This document shows, one piece after another, positions 7,526 to 15,357 of a stretch of 46,021 nucleotides of DNA (the first letter of the stretch is position 1; each line of letters starts with the position of its first letter). The DNA is from Gallionella sp. GTDB taxonomy: Bacteria; Pseudomonadota; Gammaproteobacteria; Burkholderiales; Gallionellaceae. The stretch lies in NCBI GenBank assembly GCA_023229845.1, contig JALNYK010000025.1, positions 1 through 46,021 of the forward strand, in the 5' to 3' direction. The notes under the pieces are model-generated. The model had not been told where the DNA came from, searched no databases, and worked only from the letters and a program-made list of their open reading frames with translations. A program made the position numbers and the translations under genes.

Positions 7526-10072
7526 GCCTAGGTTGATTCCAGCCGCTTCGAGCATCTCCGCACTCAGCGGCACCGCCGCCGCAAAAAATCCTTCCCACGG
7601 GTCCGCGCGCAATGCCCCGAGGCGGCGCTGCAGCGTCTCCATCGTGTAGTGGTCCGAACGCACCGCTGGACCGAGCTCGTCCCAGCGCAGCGGCACCGCC
7701 ACCGGCGCACCGGGGCGAGCGCGCACCGAGTAACTGGCGATGGCGGTCGCGCCGCGCGTGTTGCGCAGGTAGTCGATGAATATCCTGCCGTGCCGTTTCG
7801 CCAGGCTCATGTTGGTGGTGAGTAACTGCGGCTCGTCGCGCGCATGCAGTTCCGATAGCGCGCGCGCGAACGACTTCACCGATTCCCAGTCCGCCTCCGG
7901 TTGTAGCGGCACCACCAGATGCAGCCCCTTGCCGCCGGTGGTGCGCGGGAATGCCATCAGCTCCAAGCCATGCAGGCGCTCGCGCAGTTCGCGTGCGGTG
8001 CGCAGCACCTCTTGCCAGGACACTTCGGGCGCGGGATCGAGGTCGAACACCAGCAGGTCGGGGTGTTCGATGTCTTCCACCCGGCAACCCCAGGCGTGGA
8101 ATTCCAGCACCCCGTGCTGCACCAGTTCCAGCATGTCGGCCAGCGAGCGCACGTAGACGTAGTCGCGCACTTCGTCTTTCTCGCGGATCGCGATGCGCGG
8201 CACTTGGTGCGCCTGGCTCTTCACCAGATGCTTCTGGTAGAAGCAGCCTTTTTGTCCTTCTCTTTCCGGGCACCCCTCGGGGCAGCGCAGCAGCACTAGC
8301 GGGCGATGCGCGAGGTATGGCAGCACCCATTCGTGGATGGACTCGTAATAGCGGGCCAGAGCCAGTTTGGTCACGCCCAGTTCCGGATAGAGGATGCGCT
8401 CGGGATGCGTGAGCGAGGTTCCCGCGACCATCACCGCGCCTGCTGTCGCGTGTCGCATGGGGCGGGAGGCATCTGCTGAGGCAGCCTCTTCCAGATTGGC
8501 ATCGGACGATTCGACCTGCTCCGGTTCCACGTCTTCGCGTATGCCCAGAAAGCTGGGCTGGCGCAACAGCCCGTCGCGGGTGCGTTCGACGTACTGGACC
8601 GCGACCACCAGCGCGGGCTGCACCCAGTGCACGCCGCGTGCATTCGGCAGCGACGGCGAGGAGGCGAAAGGCGACTCGGCGATCTCCTGTTTTTGCAGCA
8701 GCGCGTGCAACTGTTCGAGCTGGCGGTTGCTGAAGCCGGTGCCCAGCCGCCCCGCATATTCCAGCCGTCCGTCCCGATACGTGCCGAGCAGCAACGCGCC
8801 GAAGCCGCTGCGCGCGCCGGCGGGCGGCGTGTAGCCGCCGACCACGAACTCGGCGGTCGGCTGCGTACATTTCACCTTCTGCCACAGCTTGCTGCGGCCG
8901 CTGCGATAGGGCGCATCGGCGCGCTTGGAGACGATGCCCTCCAGACCCAGAGTGCAGGCCTGCTCGAAGAACTCCGGCCCCTGTCCCCGGACATGATCCG
9001 AATAACGCACCGCAGCACTGGGCTCGTAACCCGCAGCTTGCAGCAATTTCGACAGCGCCTGCTTGCGCTCGACCAGCGGCAGCGCCGAAAGATCGTGGCC
9101 ATCCAGATACACCAGATCGAAGACCTGATAGCTCAGCTGCGCGGTCTGCTTGTGGCTCAGCGCCTCCTGCAGTTCGCGAAAGCTGCTCGCGCCGCCCGCG
9201 GTGAGCGCCACCAGCTCGCCGTCGAGGACGGCCTGCTGCACCGGCAATGTCTCCAGCTGCCGCGCCAGTGTCCGCAGCCGCGCGGTCCAGTCGAGGCCGT
9301 TGCGCGTCATCAGGCGCGCCTTGCCGCGCTCGATGTGCGCCACGATGCGATAACCGTCGAACTTGATCTCGTGCAGCCAAGCGCTGCCCGTCGGCGCGCG
9401 TTCAACGGGGGTGGCAAGCTGCGGTGGCAGGAGGGCGAAGGCGGGCGTCGGGAGCGCGCCGCGGAGTTCTGCCGCGACGGGCGGGCGAGACGGCGGTTCG
9501 GCTTCGCGGCCCGGCCGGTTCGCGGCGATCTCCTCCATGCTGCGGCCGCTGACCACGCTCAGGTCGTCGGGATGCAGGTCGTGCTGCGGGTGGTCGGTGC
9601 GCTTGATCAGCAGCCACTGTTTGTCGCTCCCGCGACCGGCCCACTTGCGCATGCGCACCAGCGTCCAGGCCCCCTTGAGCTTGGCTCCGGTGAGGATGAA
9701 GTCGATCTGCTCGTCGTCGTTGCGGCCATCGGGTTGCCATCGGCCCGCATCCCACAGCATCACCGTGCCGCCGCCGTATTCGCCTTTGGGGATGGTGCCC
9801 TCGAACTCGCCGTACGCGAGCGGGTGATCCTCCACGCCGATCGCGAGGCGCTTCTCGCCGCGTTCCAGCGGAGCTCCCTTGGGCAGCGCCCAGCTGCGCA
9901 GCACCCCGTCCTGCTCTATGCGCAGATCAAAATGCAGCCGCCGGGCGGCATGCTTGTGCATCACATAGAGATGTCCGGCCTGTACCGCCGGCTCCGCGCC
10001 CGCCGGGGCCGGTTCGGGGCTGCGGCGGAAATCGCGCTTGCGCTGGTATTCATTGATGGAGGGAGTGGACAT
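7487..10072 (-). CDS. ligD: Multifunctional DNA repair ligase LigD (phosphoesterase-ligase-polymerase)
   Basis: 861 residues from the ATG at 10072 (MSTPSINEYQRKRDF, the usual LigD N-terminus); a GTG at 10114 is less likely. Order of domains: 3'-phosphoesterase (about 30-160; HKHAARRLHFDLR, IPKGEYGGG); ATP-dependent ligase (about 220-520; nucleotidylated Lys237 in EIKFDGYR, EGIVSKRADAPYRSGRS, WQKVKC); primase-like polymerase (about 570-850; LLVFDLDPAP with the two Asp, RTTGGKGLHLVVPL). It fills, trims and seals DNA ends held by Ku. The domain order is that of Pseudomonas LigD. The C-terminal tail HSGEGRNPANK comes from a REP repeat overrunning the gene end. Confidence 0.95.
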   Translation of the reverse strand: MSTPSINEYQRKRDFRRSPEPAPAGAEPAVQAGHLYVMHKHAARRLHFDLRIEQDGVLRSWALPKGAPLERGEKRLAIGVEDHPLAYGEFEGTIPKGEYGGGTVMLWDAGRWQPDGRNDDEQIDFILTGAKLKGAWTLVRMRKWAGRGSDKQWLLIKRTDHPQHDLHPDDLSVVSGRSMEEIAANRPGREAEPPSRPPVAAELRGALPTPAFALLPPQLATPVERAPTGSAWLHEIKFDGYRIVAHIERGKARLMTRNGLDWTARLRTLARQLETLPVQQAVLDGELVALTAGGASSFRELQEALSHKQTAQLSYQVFDLVYLDGHDLSALPLVERKQALSKLLQAAGYEPSAAVRYSDHVRGQGPEFFEQACTLGLEGIVSKRADAPYRSGRSKLWQKVKCTQPTAEFVVGGYTPPAGARSGFGALLLGTYRDGRLEYAGRLGTGFSNRQLEQLHALLQKQEIAESPFASSPSLPNARGVHWVQPALVVAVQYVERTRDGLLRQPSFLGIREDVEPEQVESSDANLEEAASADASRPMRHATAGAVMVAGTSLTHPERILYPELGVTKLALARYYESIHEWVLPYLAHRPLVLLRCPEGCPEREGQKGCFYQKHLVKSQAHQVPRIAIREKDEVRDYVYVRSLADMLELVQHGVLEFHAWGCRVEDIEHPDLLVFDLDPAPEVSWQEVLRTARELRERLHGLELMAFPRTTGGKGLHLVVPLQPEADWESVKSFARALSELHARDEPQLLTTNMSLAKRHGRIFIDYLRNTRGATAIASYSVRARPGAPVAVPLRWDELGPAVRSDHYTMETLQRRLGALRADPWEGFFAAAVPLSAEMLEAAGINLGRHSGEGRNPANK

Positions 10073-10343
10073 GAATGACTCATCGATTGCCCTGCTGGTT
10101 CGCAAATGCCTCACGGTGCGGTCTCATTGAAACGTACGGCTCGTTCTCTGTATATGAGGAAAATCATGTATTTGAGATTATTGACGGTATTGCTGGAAGG
10201 GCGGGGTGATGCCAAGGGGGCTGCGAAGAAGCAGTCTGGAGATACCGGGTTTTCTTCATCGAAAGTATCGCTGACCGCAGCATTCTTTCCGGCTATCCGG
10301 GATTAGAATCTGTCCCTCATAATTTCCTTCGAGAGTCATCGCG

Positions 10344-11045
10344 ATGAAATACCTGTTTGCTCCGCCTGCCGTTGCATCGGTGCCGATTCTGGGCAGCGAC
10401 GAGCATTTCCCGATACGGCGCATCTTCTGCGTCGGCCGCAATTACGAGGCCCATGCCAGGGAATTCGGGATCGAGGTTGACCGGGAGACGCCGTTCTATT
10501 TCACCAAGGCGGCGGCCCATTATGTTCCCTCGGGCGCAACCGTTTGCTATCCGCCGGGCACCGCCAATTATCACCACGAAATGGAACTGGTGGTGGCGAT
10601 CGGCAAGGCCGGCTTCCGGATTCCAGAAAGCCAGTCCCTAGAACATGTTTACGGCTACGCGTGCGGGCTGGACATGACCCGCCGCGACCTGCAGGTGTCG
10701 CTGCGCGAGAAAAAACTGTCCTGGGATATCGGCAAGGATTTCGAGAATGCGGCGGTGGTCTCTGCACTGGCCCCGGCTTCCGAAATCGGACATCCGGGCA
10801 AAGGCAAGATCGAACTCAAGGTCAATGGCGACATCAGGCAGTCTTCGGACATGAGCATGATGATCCATCCCGTCCCGGCCATCGTTGCCCACCTGTCCTG
10901 CTTCTACCACCTGCAGCCCGGTGACCTGATCTTCACCGGCACGCCGGAAGGCGTCGGGCCCGTGGTCGCGGGCGACCGCATCGAAGGGGTGATCGAAGGC
11001 GTGGGCGAGATCGCGCTGAATATTTGCGCCGCCGAATCGCCGTGA
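10344..11045 (+). CDS. Fumarylacetoacetate hydrolase (FAH) family protein
   Basis: 233 residues forming one FAH domain: FCVGRNYEAHAREFG near the N-terminus, metal ligands in HHEMELVVAIGK and GLDMTRRDLQ, and the FTGTPEGVGPV signature near the C-terminus. FAH enzymes cleave or decarboxylate beta-diketo acids with Mg2+. The length and FCVGRNY start resemble fumarylpyruvate hydrolases (gentisate pathway) and acylpyruvases, but no catabolic neighbours are present, so the substrate is open. It is divergent from ligD across a 271-nt gap in which I see no other gene. Confidence 0.85.
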   Translation: MKYLFAPPAVASVPILGSDEHFPIRRIFCVGRNYEAHAREFGIEVDRETPFYFTKAAAHYVPSGATVCYPPGTANYHHEMELVVAIGKAGFRIPESQSLEHVYGYACGLDMTRRDLQVSLREKKLSWDIGKDFENAAVVSALAPASEIGHPGKGKIELKVNGDIRQSSDMSMMIHPVPAIVAHLSCFYHLQPGDLIFTGTPEGVGPVVAGDRIEGVIEGVGEIALNICAAESP

Positions 11046-11075
11046 AACAGGTTGTCACCTGATGGCATGGCAAAC

Positions 11076-11104
11076 TTGTCATGAGACCGTTAAAAGACTA
11101 TATT
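11076..11104 (+). promoter_or_regulatory. Sigma70-type promoter of the Phd/RelE-like TA operon
   Basis: -35 TTGTCA (11076-11081), 17-nt spacer, -10 TATATT (11099-11104). It leads to SD AAGGAG (11121-11126), 6 nt before the antitoxin ATG at 11133. An 11-nt direct repeat, TTATCTCAAGG, occurs at 11114-11124 and 11162-11172 and might be operator half-sites. Confidence 0.7.
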
Positions 11105-11132
11105 CAGTCCGACTTATCTCAAGGAGCAGATC

Positions 11133-11408
11133 ATGCGCCCGGCGAACATCAAACCCATCAGTTATCTCAAGGCTAATGCCGCCGAGGTTCTCCAGAACCT
11201 GGCGGAAAACCGGGAACCCTTTCTGATCACCCAGAATGGCGAAGCCAGGGCAGTCATGCAAGACATCGCCACCTACGAGAGTACACAGGAAACATTGGCG
11301 CTCCTGAAGATACTGGCACTGGGCAATCAGGAAATTGAAGAAGGCAAGACCACGCCTATTGCGAATGTCGCTCGCCGCCTTCGCTCCAAAAAGATTGCGG
11401 ATAAGTGA
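11133..11408 (+). CDS. Type II antitoxin, Phd/YefM family
   Basis: 91 residues. The N-terminal Phd/YefM fold (ISYLKANAAEVLQNLAENREPFLITQNGEARAV) binds DNA and the toxin; the C-terminal tail (EEGKTTPIANVARRLRSKK) is the toxin-wrapping part. It is the first gene of a two-gene operon, 10 nt before a RelE/ParE-type toxin. Such antitoxins normally autoregulate from the promoter just upstream, where a good -35/-10 pair is visible. Confidence 0.9.
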   Translation: MRPANIKPISYLKANAAEVLQNLAENREPFLITQNGEARAVMQDIATYESTQETLALLKILALGNQEIEEGKTTPIANVARRLRSKKIADK

Positions 11409-11418
11409 CATCGGCAAA

Positions 11419-11745
11419 ATGAGCTACAAAGTATTGCTCACGCACGGTGCCGAGCGCGATCTTGAGTCGATCTACGACTACATCGCCGAAAACGACACTC
11501 AGGCCAATGCCGATTACGTGCTGGACAAGCTGATGGAAGTGGCCGAGTCGTTAGCGGCATACCCCGAGCGCGGCTCCTATCCCAAAGAGCTACTCGCCCT
11601 TGGCATCCGCGAATATCGTCAGGCGCATTTCAAACCCTATCGGCTTATCTATCGCATCCGCGGCAAACAAGTGATCGTCTACATCATCGCCGATGGCCGA
11701 CGCGACATGCAGACGCTGCTGACGCGCAGGATGCTTGGGGTGTGA
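11419..11745 (+). CDS. Type II toxin, RelE/ParE superfamily
   Basis: 108 residues from the ATG at 11419 (MSYKVLLTHGAERDLESIYDYI). Features of the RelE/ParE fold are the basic/aromatic core HFKPYRLIYRIRGKQVIVYIIADGRRDMQTLL and the YIAEND...A helix pair. Members either cut mRNA on the ribosome (RelE) or poison gyrase (ParE). The RLIYRI and DGRRDMQTLL pattern is closest to the RelE/ParE proteins paired with Phd antitoxins. An upstream in-frame start at 11335 would overlap the antitoxin gene by 74 nt and is rejected. Confidence 0.9.
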   Translation: MSYKVLLTHGAERDLESIYDYIAENDTQANADYVLDKLMEVAESLAAYPERGSYPKELLALGIREYRQAHFKPYRLIYRIRGKQVIVYIIADGRRDMQTLLTRRMLGV

Positions 11746-11755
11746 CTCGCACGCA

Positions 11756-12451
11756 TCAATCGAACTTTCTGCGCAGCTCGTCGCGGTCGAACCACCAGGC
11801 GTCGCCGACGATGACATCGACCACCTGCCCCAGGCGCGGCAGGAATACCTGCGGATCGCGCAGTTCCAGCCTGTCCATCCACTTGTCCAGCGCGGCCTGA
11901 TCGCGCACGTTGCCGTGGCGTGCGGCCACTTGTGCGATCAGGTGGTTGGCGAACAGGCCCAGATTCTCGTGCTGCGCGTCGTCGGCGCGCAGGTCGATCA
12001 CATAACGCGCGGCCACGGCGGCGAGCGCCGCGCCGTCCGCATGGTCGGGCGTCTCCTCGACGATATGCATCAGCATCGCCAGCGTCAGCTCGGGATCGAC
12101 CGGGAAGCTGACTGCCAGCCACACGCCCATGCCCAGCGCCGCGACGGAGCCATCCTGTTCGCACTGGTACAGCACGTCGCAGGCCTCCACGGCATCCTTC
12201 CAGGCATCTTGCGCCAGCGCGGCGGCGAACGCCTCACGCGCCAGCGTCCATGCCTCGGGCTTGCGCTCCAGCGCCACCAGCAGCTCCGCGACATCCAGCT
12301 GCAGGCGCGCATGCGCCAGCGGCGCGGCGTCGGTCAGGTCGTGCAATTCCTGCAACTTGTCGACCAGTAGCTTCGTCAGCTCGGCGCGTTCGTTGTTTTC
12401 CGGGGCGCTGTCTTTCAGGCCGTCTTTGATCTCGACAAAATTTTCACTCAT
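11756..12451 (-). CDS. Conserved hypothetical helical (TPR-like) protein
   Basis: 231 residues, almost wholly alpha-helical and Ala/Leu-rich, acidic, with no signal peptide or membrane segment. The helix pattern (LQLDVAELLVALERKPEAWTLAREAFAAALAQDAWKDAVEACDVL) resembles TPR repeats, suggesting a protein-interaction scaffold. It ends WWFDRDELRRKFD. I do not recognise the family. It is convergent with the RelE-like toxin gene (10-nt gap), with its start next to a nested palindromic repeat. Confidence 0.7.
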   Translation of the reverse strand: MSENFVEIKDGLKDSAPENNERAELTKLLVDKLQELHDLTDAAPLAHARLQLDVAELLVALERKPEAWTLAREAFAAALAQDAWKDAVEACDVLYQCEQDGSVAALGMGVWLAVSFPVDPELTLAMLMHIVEETPDHADGAALAAVAARYVIDLRADDAQHENLGLFANHLIAQVAARHGNVRDQAALDKWMDRLELRDPQVFLPRLGQVVDVIVGDAWWFDRDELRRKFD

Positions 12452-12469
12452 GGGAGTCTCTTAATCGTT

Positions 12470-12550
12470 CGTCATTCCGGCGCATAACCAGCGACTTGGC
12501 TGGCGTTGTTTGCCAGCTTAGTCGAATGGCTAGTAGTTTTACCAATGACG
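12470..12550. repeat. 57-bp repeat (copy A) nested in a palindrome
   Basis: A 57-bp sequence at 12482-12538 is an exact reverse complement of 21806-21862. Here it is flanked by CGTCATT (12470-12476) and its complement AATGACG (12544-12550). The left flank CGTCATTCCGGC is the beginning of the 28-bp REP found at 7398. The 57-mer has an internal hairpin, GCTGGC-aaacaac-GCCAGC, extended by GACT/AGTC. The other copy sits in an unrelated palindrome, so the 57-mer behaves as a separate unit. Confidence 0.8.
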
Positions 12551-12574
12551 GCAGCTGTTGATCGCCGCGTTTGA

Positions 12575-12850
12575 CTATTCTCTTGCTGGTTTGACGAAGC
12601 TGATGACCTGCGCATTCGGTTGCTCGCCGTCCTTGTAATAGGGCTTGGCCTGATCGAAGTCGAGCAACTCGGCCAGTTCCCTTTCCCGTTCCGAGATCAG
12701 CGCGAAGCAATCCTTGATGTCCTGGATGGTGTCGCCCGTCAGCGGGTTGGGGCGTCCGCCGAGCGGCGTCACGTCCCTGACGACGTTGCCCAGCGTCTTG
12801 CGCATCGCGCGCAGGACGGCCTGTTCCTTGCTCAATTCTGCTGTGTTCAT
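12575..12850 (-). CDS. Conserved hypothetical protein
   Basis: 91 residues, MNTAELSKEQAVLRAMRKTLGNVV...FVKPARE. Mixed charged/helical, no signal peptide, no Cys. The middle PLGGRPNPLTGDTIQDIKDCFALISERERELAELL looks like a small structured helical domain. I do not know its function. The start is ATG at 12850; the SD is weak. It lies alone between the 57-bp repeat and another hypothetical gene on the same strand. Confidence 0.6.
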   Translation of the reverse strand: MNTAELSKEQAVLRAMRKTLGNVVRDVTPLGGRPNPLTGDTIQDIKDCFALISERERELAELLDFDQAKPYYKDGEQPNAQVISFVKPARE

Positions 12851-12905
12851 GGGGAAATACCGGAGTGGATGACGGGGCGACTTTACTGGAATGGCTGCGG
12901 TGCCG

Positions 12906-13313
12906 CTATGCCCCGTTCGGGTCGTGTCGGCCTCCCCCTGTTGCCGTGGCCGGCCATTCCTCGTCGAAGGCCCGCTCGCATTCGGCCATGATGGACTGGC
13001 CGATCTCGGACTGGTAGCGGGTATCCAGCGACTCCTGCATCTCGTGGGCGATATACAGCCCCGCGTCGCGCGAGGTGGTCGAGGCGATCTGCCGGGCGAG
13101 CTGATCGCTCAGGTCGGACAAACGCTTGCGCAACGCCAGCGGCAACTGGCGTCCTGTGCGGGACAGCCACTCCGCGGCGAGCGTGGCGCCCTGCGACTGG
13201 CTCAGCCATTGCCCGTGCTCGTAATGGACGGACAGGCGCTCGGCCACGAGGGCGTAGATCAGCGCGACGCAGCCGCCGCGATCGTCCCCTTCGTTTCCCC
13301 TGATTTTCTGCAT
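12906..13313 (-). CDS. Hypothetical helical protein
   Basis: 135 residues from the ATG at 13313 (MQKIRGNEGDDRGGCVALIYALVAERLSVHYEHGQWLSQ). Mostly helical with RKRLSDLSDQLARQIASTTSRDAGLYIAHEMQESLDTRY; soluble, no known motif seen. An extension to 13403 is open, but its N-terminus (MLNNLAALQCRRSEICGRTP...) looks like non-coding sequence. Function unknown. The upstream region faces the divergent S24-like gene. Confidence 0.5.
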   Translation of the reverse strand: MQKIRGNEGDDRGGCVALIYALVAERLSVHYEHGQWLSQSQGATLAAEWLSRTGRQLPLALRKRLSDLSDQLARQIASTTSRDAGLYIAHEMQESLDTRYQSEIGQSIMAECERAFDEEWPATATGGGRHDPNGA

Positions 13314-13452
13314 GCCCGTTCCCCGGATTTTCCGCTGTCGATGTGGTGTCCTGCCGCAGATTTCGCTGCGCCGGCATTGTAAGGCAGCAAGGTTATTCAG
13401 CATTTGCTAATTTGCCGCTATCATCCGGGACGTTCAATCAGGAGCTTTCCAT

Positions 13453-13860
13453 ATGCAAACGCGCAAACCCATCAACATCCCCGTCGTTGCGGCCGAGCAA
13501 GACGACGACCCGGCCAGCTGCAATAGTTCCGGCAGCGACTGCTCCGGCAACGAGATGGTCGCGCTGATGGTGCTGGGCGACAGCATGGCGCCGGAATTTG
13601 TCGAGGGCGAGATACTGGTCATCGAGATGGGCGCGCCCGCAACGGACGGCGCATTCGTGGTCGGTACGGCGAACGAAGAGTTCATCTTCCGCCAACTCAA
13701 GCGCGATGAGCAAGGCGGCTGGCGGCTGCATGCGCTCAACCCCGCTTATCCCGATATCGCCATCCCCGGACTGGACGAGATCAAGGGCGTGGTCACCCAC
13801 AAGAAGAAGCCGGGATCGCGGAAGTCGGTGAAGTACTACGGGGCGCAGGTGGCGCACTGA
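13453..13860 (+). CDS. LexA/UmuD-like S24 domain protein without a DNA-binding domain
   Basis: 135 residues. The S24 serine motif is clear: VLGDSMAPEFVEGEILVIE (Ser in GDSM). The region expected to hold the catalytic Lys reads EEFIFRQLKRDEQGG; by alignment to LexA VTVKRL the Lys position appears to be Arg, with Lys two residues later. LHALNPAYPDIAIPGLDEIKGVV is the usual C-terminal sheet. There is no HTH, so it is not a repressor by itself. It has an unusual Cys/Ser-rich start (DDDPASCNSSGSDCSGNE). SD AGGAG fixes the start. It could be an inactive UmuD-like subunit or a signal-binding fold; activity is uncertain. Confidence 0.75.
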   Translation: MQTRKPINIPVVAAEQDDDPASCNSSGSDCSGNEMVALMVLGDSMAPEFVEGEILVIEMGAPATDGAFVVGTANEEFIFRQLKRDEQGGWRLHALNPAYPDIAIPGLDEIKGVVTHKKKPGSRKSVKYYGAQVAH

Positions 13861-13894
13861 CGCGGGTAGGCGAGGGCGCTTGTCGCGCCGCAAA

Positions 13895-13925
13895 GAAAAG
13901 CCCGGCGATGCCGGGCTTTCTTCTT
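13895..13925 (+). terminator. Intrinsic terminator after the S24-like gene
   Basis: Stem AAAGCCCGGC (13897-13906), GAT loop, GCCGGGCTTT (13910-13919), followed by CTTCTTT. It has the same core as the terminator at 3366 with a different loop. Confidence 0.8.
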
Positions 13926-13971
13926 TGGAAGCATCTCGATGCAGGCCGGATTTCCCTCGGCAATCCAAAGG

Positions 13972-14000
13972 TTGAACCCAAAATGGGAGCGTGCTAAAGT
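13972..14000 (+). promoter_or_regulatory. Putative promoter of higBA
   Basis: -35 TTGAAC (13972-13977), 17-nt spacer, -10 TAAAGT (13995-14000). The toxin ATG is at 14007, about where transcription would begin, and no SD is seen. The toxin message may therefore be leaderless. Confidence 0.5.
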
Positions 14001-14006
14001 GACGCC

Positions 14007-14300
14007 ATGCGAGTCATAGCCATCAGCTCATTGCGGGAATTCTGGGAAAAGCACCCGCAGGCAGAAACGCCACTGCGTTCATGGTATGCCGATGCATGCC
14101 ATGCGGACTGGAAAACTCCGTCGGACATCAAGGCGGCTCATCGTAATGCCAGCTTCGTTGGAAACAATCGCATCGTGTTCAACATCAAAGGCAACGATTA
14201 CCGCCTGATCGTGGCCGTGCATTACAACCGGGGCATGCTGTACATCCGCTTTGTCGGAACCCATGCCGAATATGATGCGATAGATGCAGGAAAGGTATAG
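14007..14300 (+). CDS. higB: Type II toxin HigB (mRNA interferase)
   Basis: 97 residues. Typical HigB sequence: MRVIAISSLREFWEKHPQAETPLRSWY, then NASFVGNNRIVFNIKGNDYRLIVAVHYNRGMLYIRFVGTHAEYD. RelE-like fold; cuts mRNA at the ribosome. The gene order toxin-first then antitoxin is usual for higBA. Two nt separate it from higA, so the two are coupled. There is no recognisable SD, and a promoter lies directly upstream. Confidence 0.92.
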   Translation: MRVIAISSLREFWEKHPQAETPLRSWYADACHADWKTPSDIKAAHRNASFVGNNRIVFNIKGNDYRLIVAVHYNRGMLYIRFVGTHAEYDAIDAGKV

Positions 14301-14302
14301 CA

Positions 14303-14677
14303 ATGGAACTCAAACCGATTCGGACAAAAGCAGAATACAAAGCCGCCTTGCGCGAGATCGAGACATTGTTCGATGTGCCCGAAAAAACACCCGAGGCGGA
14401 CAGGCTGGAAGTACTCGTCATGTTGGTGGAGAAATACGAAGCCCAACACTTCCCCATTCCTGCGCCCGATCCCATCGATTTCCTGAACTACGCGATGGAA
14501 ACGCGCGGGTTGACGCGCAAGGACCTGGAGGAATACATCGGAAGCCGTGGCCGAGTGGCCGAAGTGCTGAACCGCGCGCGCCCGCTGACACTGGCGATGA
14601 TCCGGCGTTTGTCGGAAGGACTCAAATTACCCGCCGATGTGCTGATCGCGGATTACGAATTGCGACACGCGGCATAA
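14303..14677 (+). CDS. higA: Type II antitoxin HigA
   Basis: 124 residues. The N-terminal helix block (IRTKAEYKAALREIETLFDVPEKTPEADRLEVLVMLVEKYE) binds the toxin. The C-terminal Xre-type HTH (LTRKDLEEYIGSRGRVAEVLNRARPLTLAMIRRLSEGLKLPADVL) binds the operator. This is the longer HigA class with an acidic N-terminal part. It ends convergent with the cupin gene, 14 nt apart. Confidence 0.92.
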   Translation: MELKPIRTKAEYKAALREIETLFDVPEKTPEADRLEVLVMLVEKYEAQHFPIPAPDPIDFLNYAMETRGLTRKDLEEYIGSRGRVAEVLNRARPLTLAMIRRLSEGLKLPADVLIADYELRHAA

Positions 14678-14691
14678 AACCGCGTCCCTGA

Positions 14692-15084
14692 TTATTCTGA
14701 TTGCCCCACCTTCTCCAGCATGTGCTTGATGACGTTGCTGTGCTCATGCTGCGGACTGAACATGACGATCTCCGCATCCGAATCGACCTTCACATTGTGG
14801 CCCGGCGGCCAATAGAACAGGTCGTTCGTCTTGACCGTTTCCTTCGAGCCGTTCGCATCGGTGGTGGTGAGCTGGCCGCGCACGACATAGCCCCAGTGCG
14901 GGCATTGGCACAGGTTTCCTTCCAGTCCTTCGAACAGCGGCGTGGTGTCGACGCCCGAGGAAAGGCTGAAGTACTCGCCGCTGATCTTGCCAAACCCGGT
15001 CGCATCGCCGAAATCCATGTGCTGGCGTATCACTGCGCCGGGAATCTGCATCCTGACATCCACGTTCTCTTTGGCTATATGCAT
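14692..15084 (-). CDS. Cupin-domain protein
   Basis: 130 residues from the ATG at 15084 (MHIAKENVDVRMQIPGAVI), fixed by SD GGAGGA 6 nt upstream. Small single-domain beta-barrel: CQCPHWGYVVRGQLTTTDANGSKETVKTNDLFYWPPGHNVKVDSDAEIVMFSPQHEHSNV. The HWGYVVRG and PPGH parts match cupin motifs 1 and 2; several His could hold a metal. Members are sensors, isomerases or dioxygenases; this one has no informative neighbour. A longer frame starting at 15222 has no SD and is not preferred. Confidence 0.75.
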   Translation of the reverse strand: MHIAKENVDVRMQIPGAVIRQHMDFGDATGFGKISGEYFSLSSGVDTTPLFEGLEGNLCQCPHWGYVVRGQLTTTDANGSKETVKTNDLFYWPPGHNVKVDSDAEIVMFSPQHEHSNVIKHMLEKVGQSE

Positions 15085-15357
15085 GATCGTTCCTCCAGAG
15101 TGTGCACGGACGCAGTGGTGTAAGTTACCTGCTGCCGCCGCATCCGTATTGGCGATGCCCGCCTGCATCAGGACAAAAATTAGCGGGGCTGGCTTGCATG
15201 CTAGTTGTGGCGTTGCGCTCATTCAATGGGGTTAACTACGCAGGTCAGATGGTAGGGATAGGGGCGGATATTTCCCCATCGTGATCAAGCCGCTGGAAAG
15301 AATTGCCGCATAATCAATTTGAGACTCTTTGCCTCTTCATCCAAGAGGAGCTCATGC
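15085..15357. other. Intergenic stretch without a recognised gene
   Basis: 273 nt between the cupin start and the NERD-domain remnant. No convincing reading frame, repeat or terminator. It would carry the cupin promoter on the minus strand, but I cannot point to good -35/-10 boxes. Confidence 0.4.

Noticed and set aside
8627..10078. 483-codon plus-strand frame
   Set aside because: Antisense shadow of ligD.
11114..11172. TTATCTCAAGG direct repeat as a certain operator
   Set aside because: Only two copies 48 nt apart, one inside the coding sequence; could be chance.
11335..11745. Earlier start for the RelE-like toxin
   Set aside because: It would overlap the antitoxin gene in another frame and add a non-family N-terminus; the ATG at 11419 fits the family start.
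12444..12710. Minus-strand frame sharing LAIRLSWQTTPAKSLVM with a frame near 21.8 kb
   Set aside because: The shared peptide is only the translated 57-bp DNA repeat, not a protein family.
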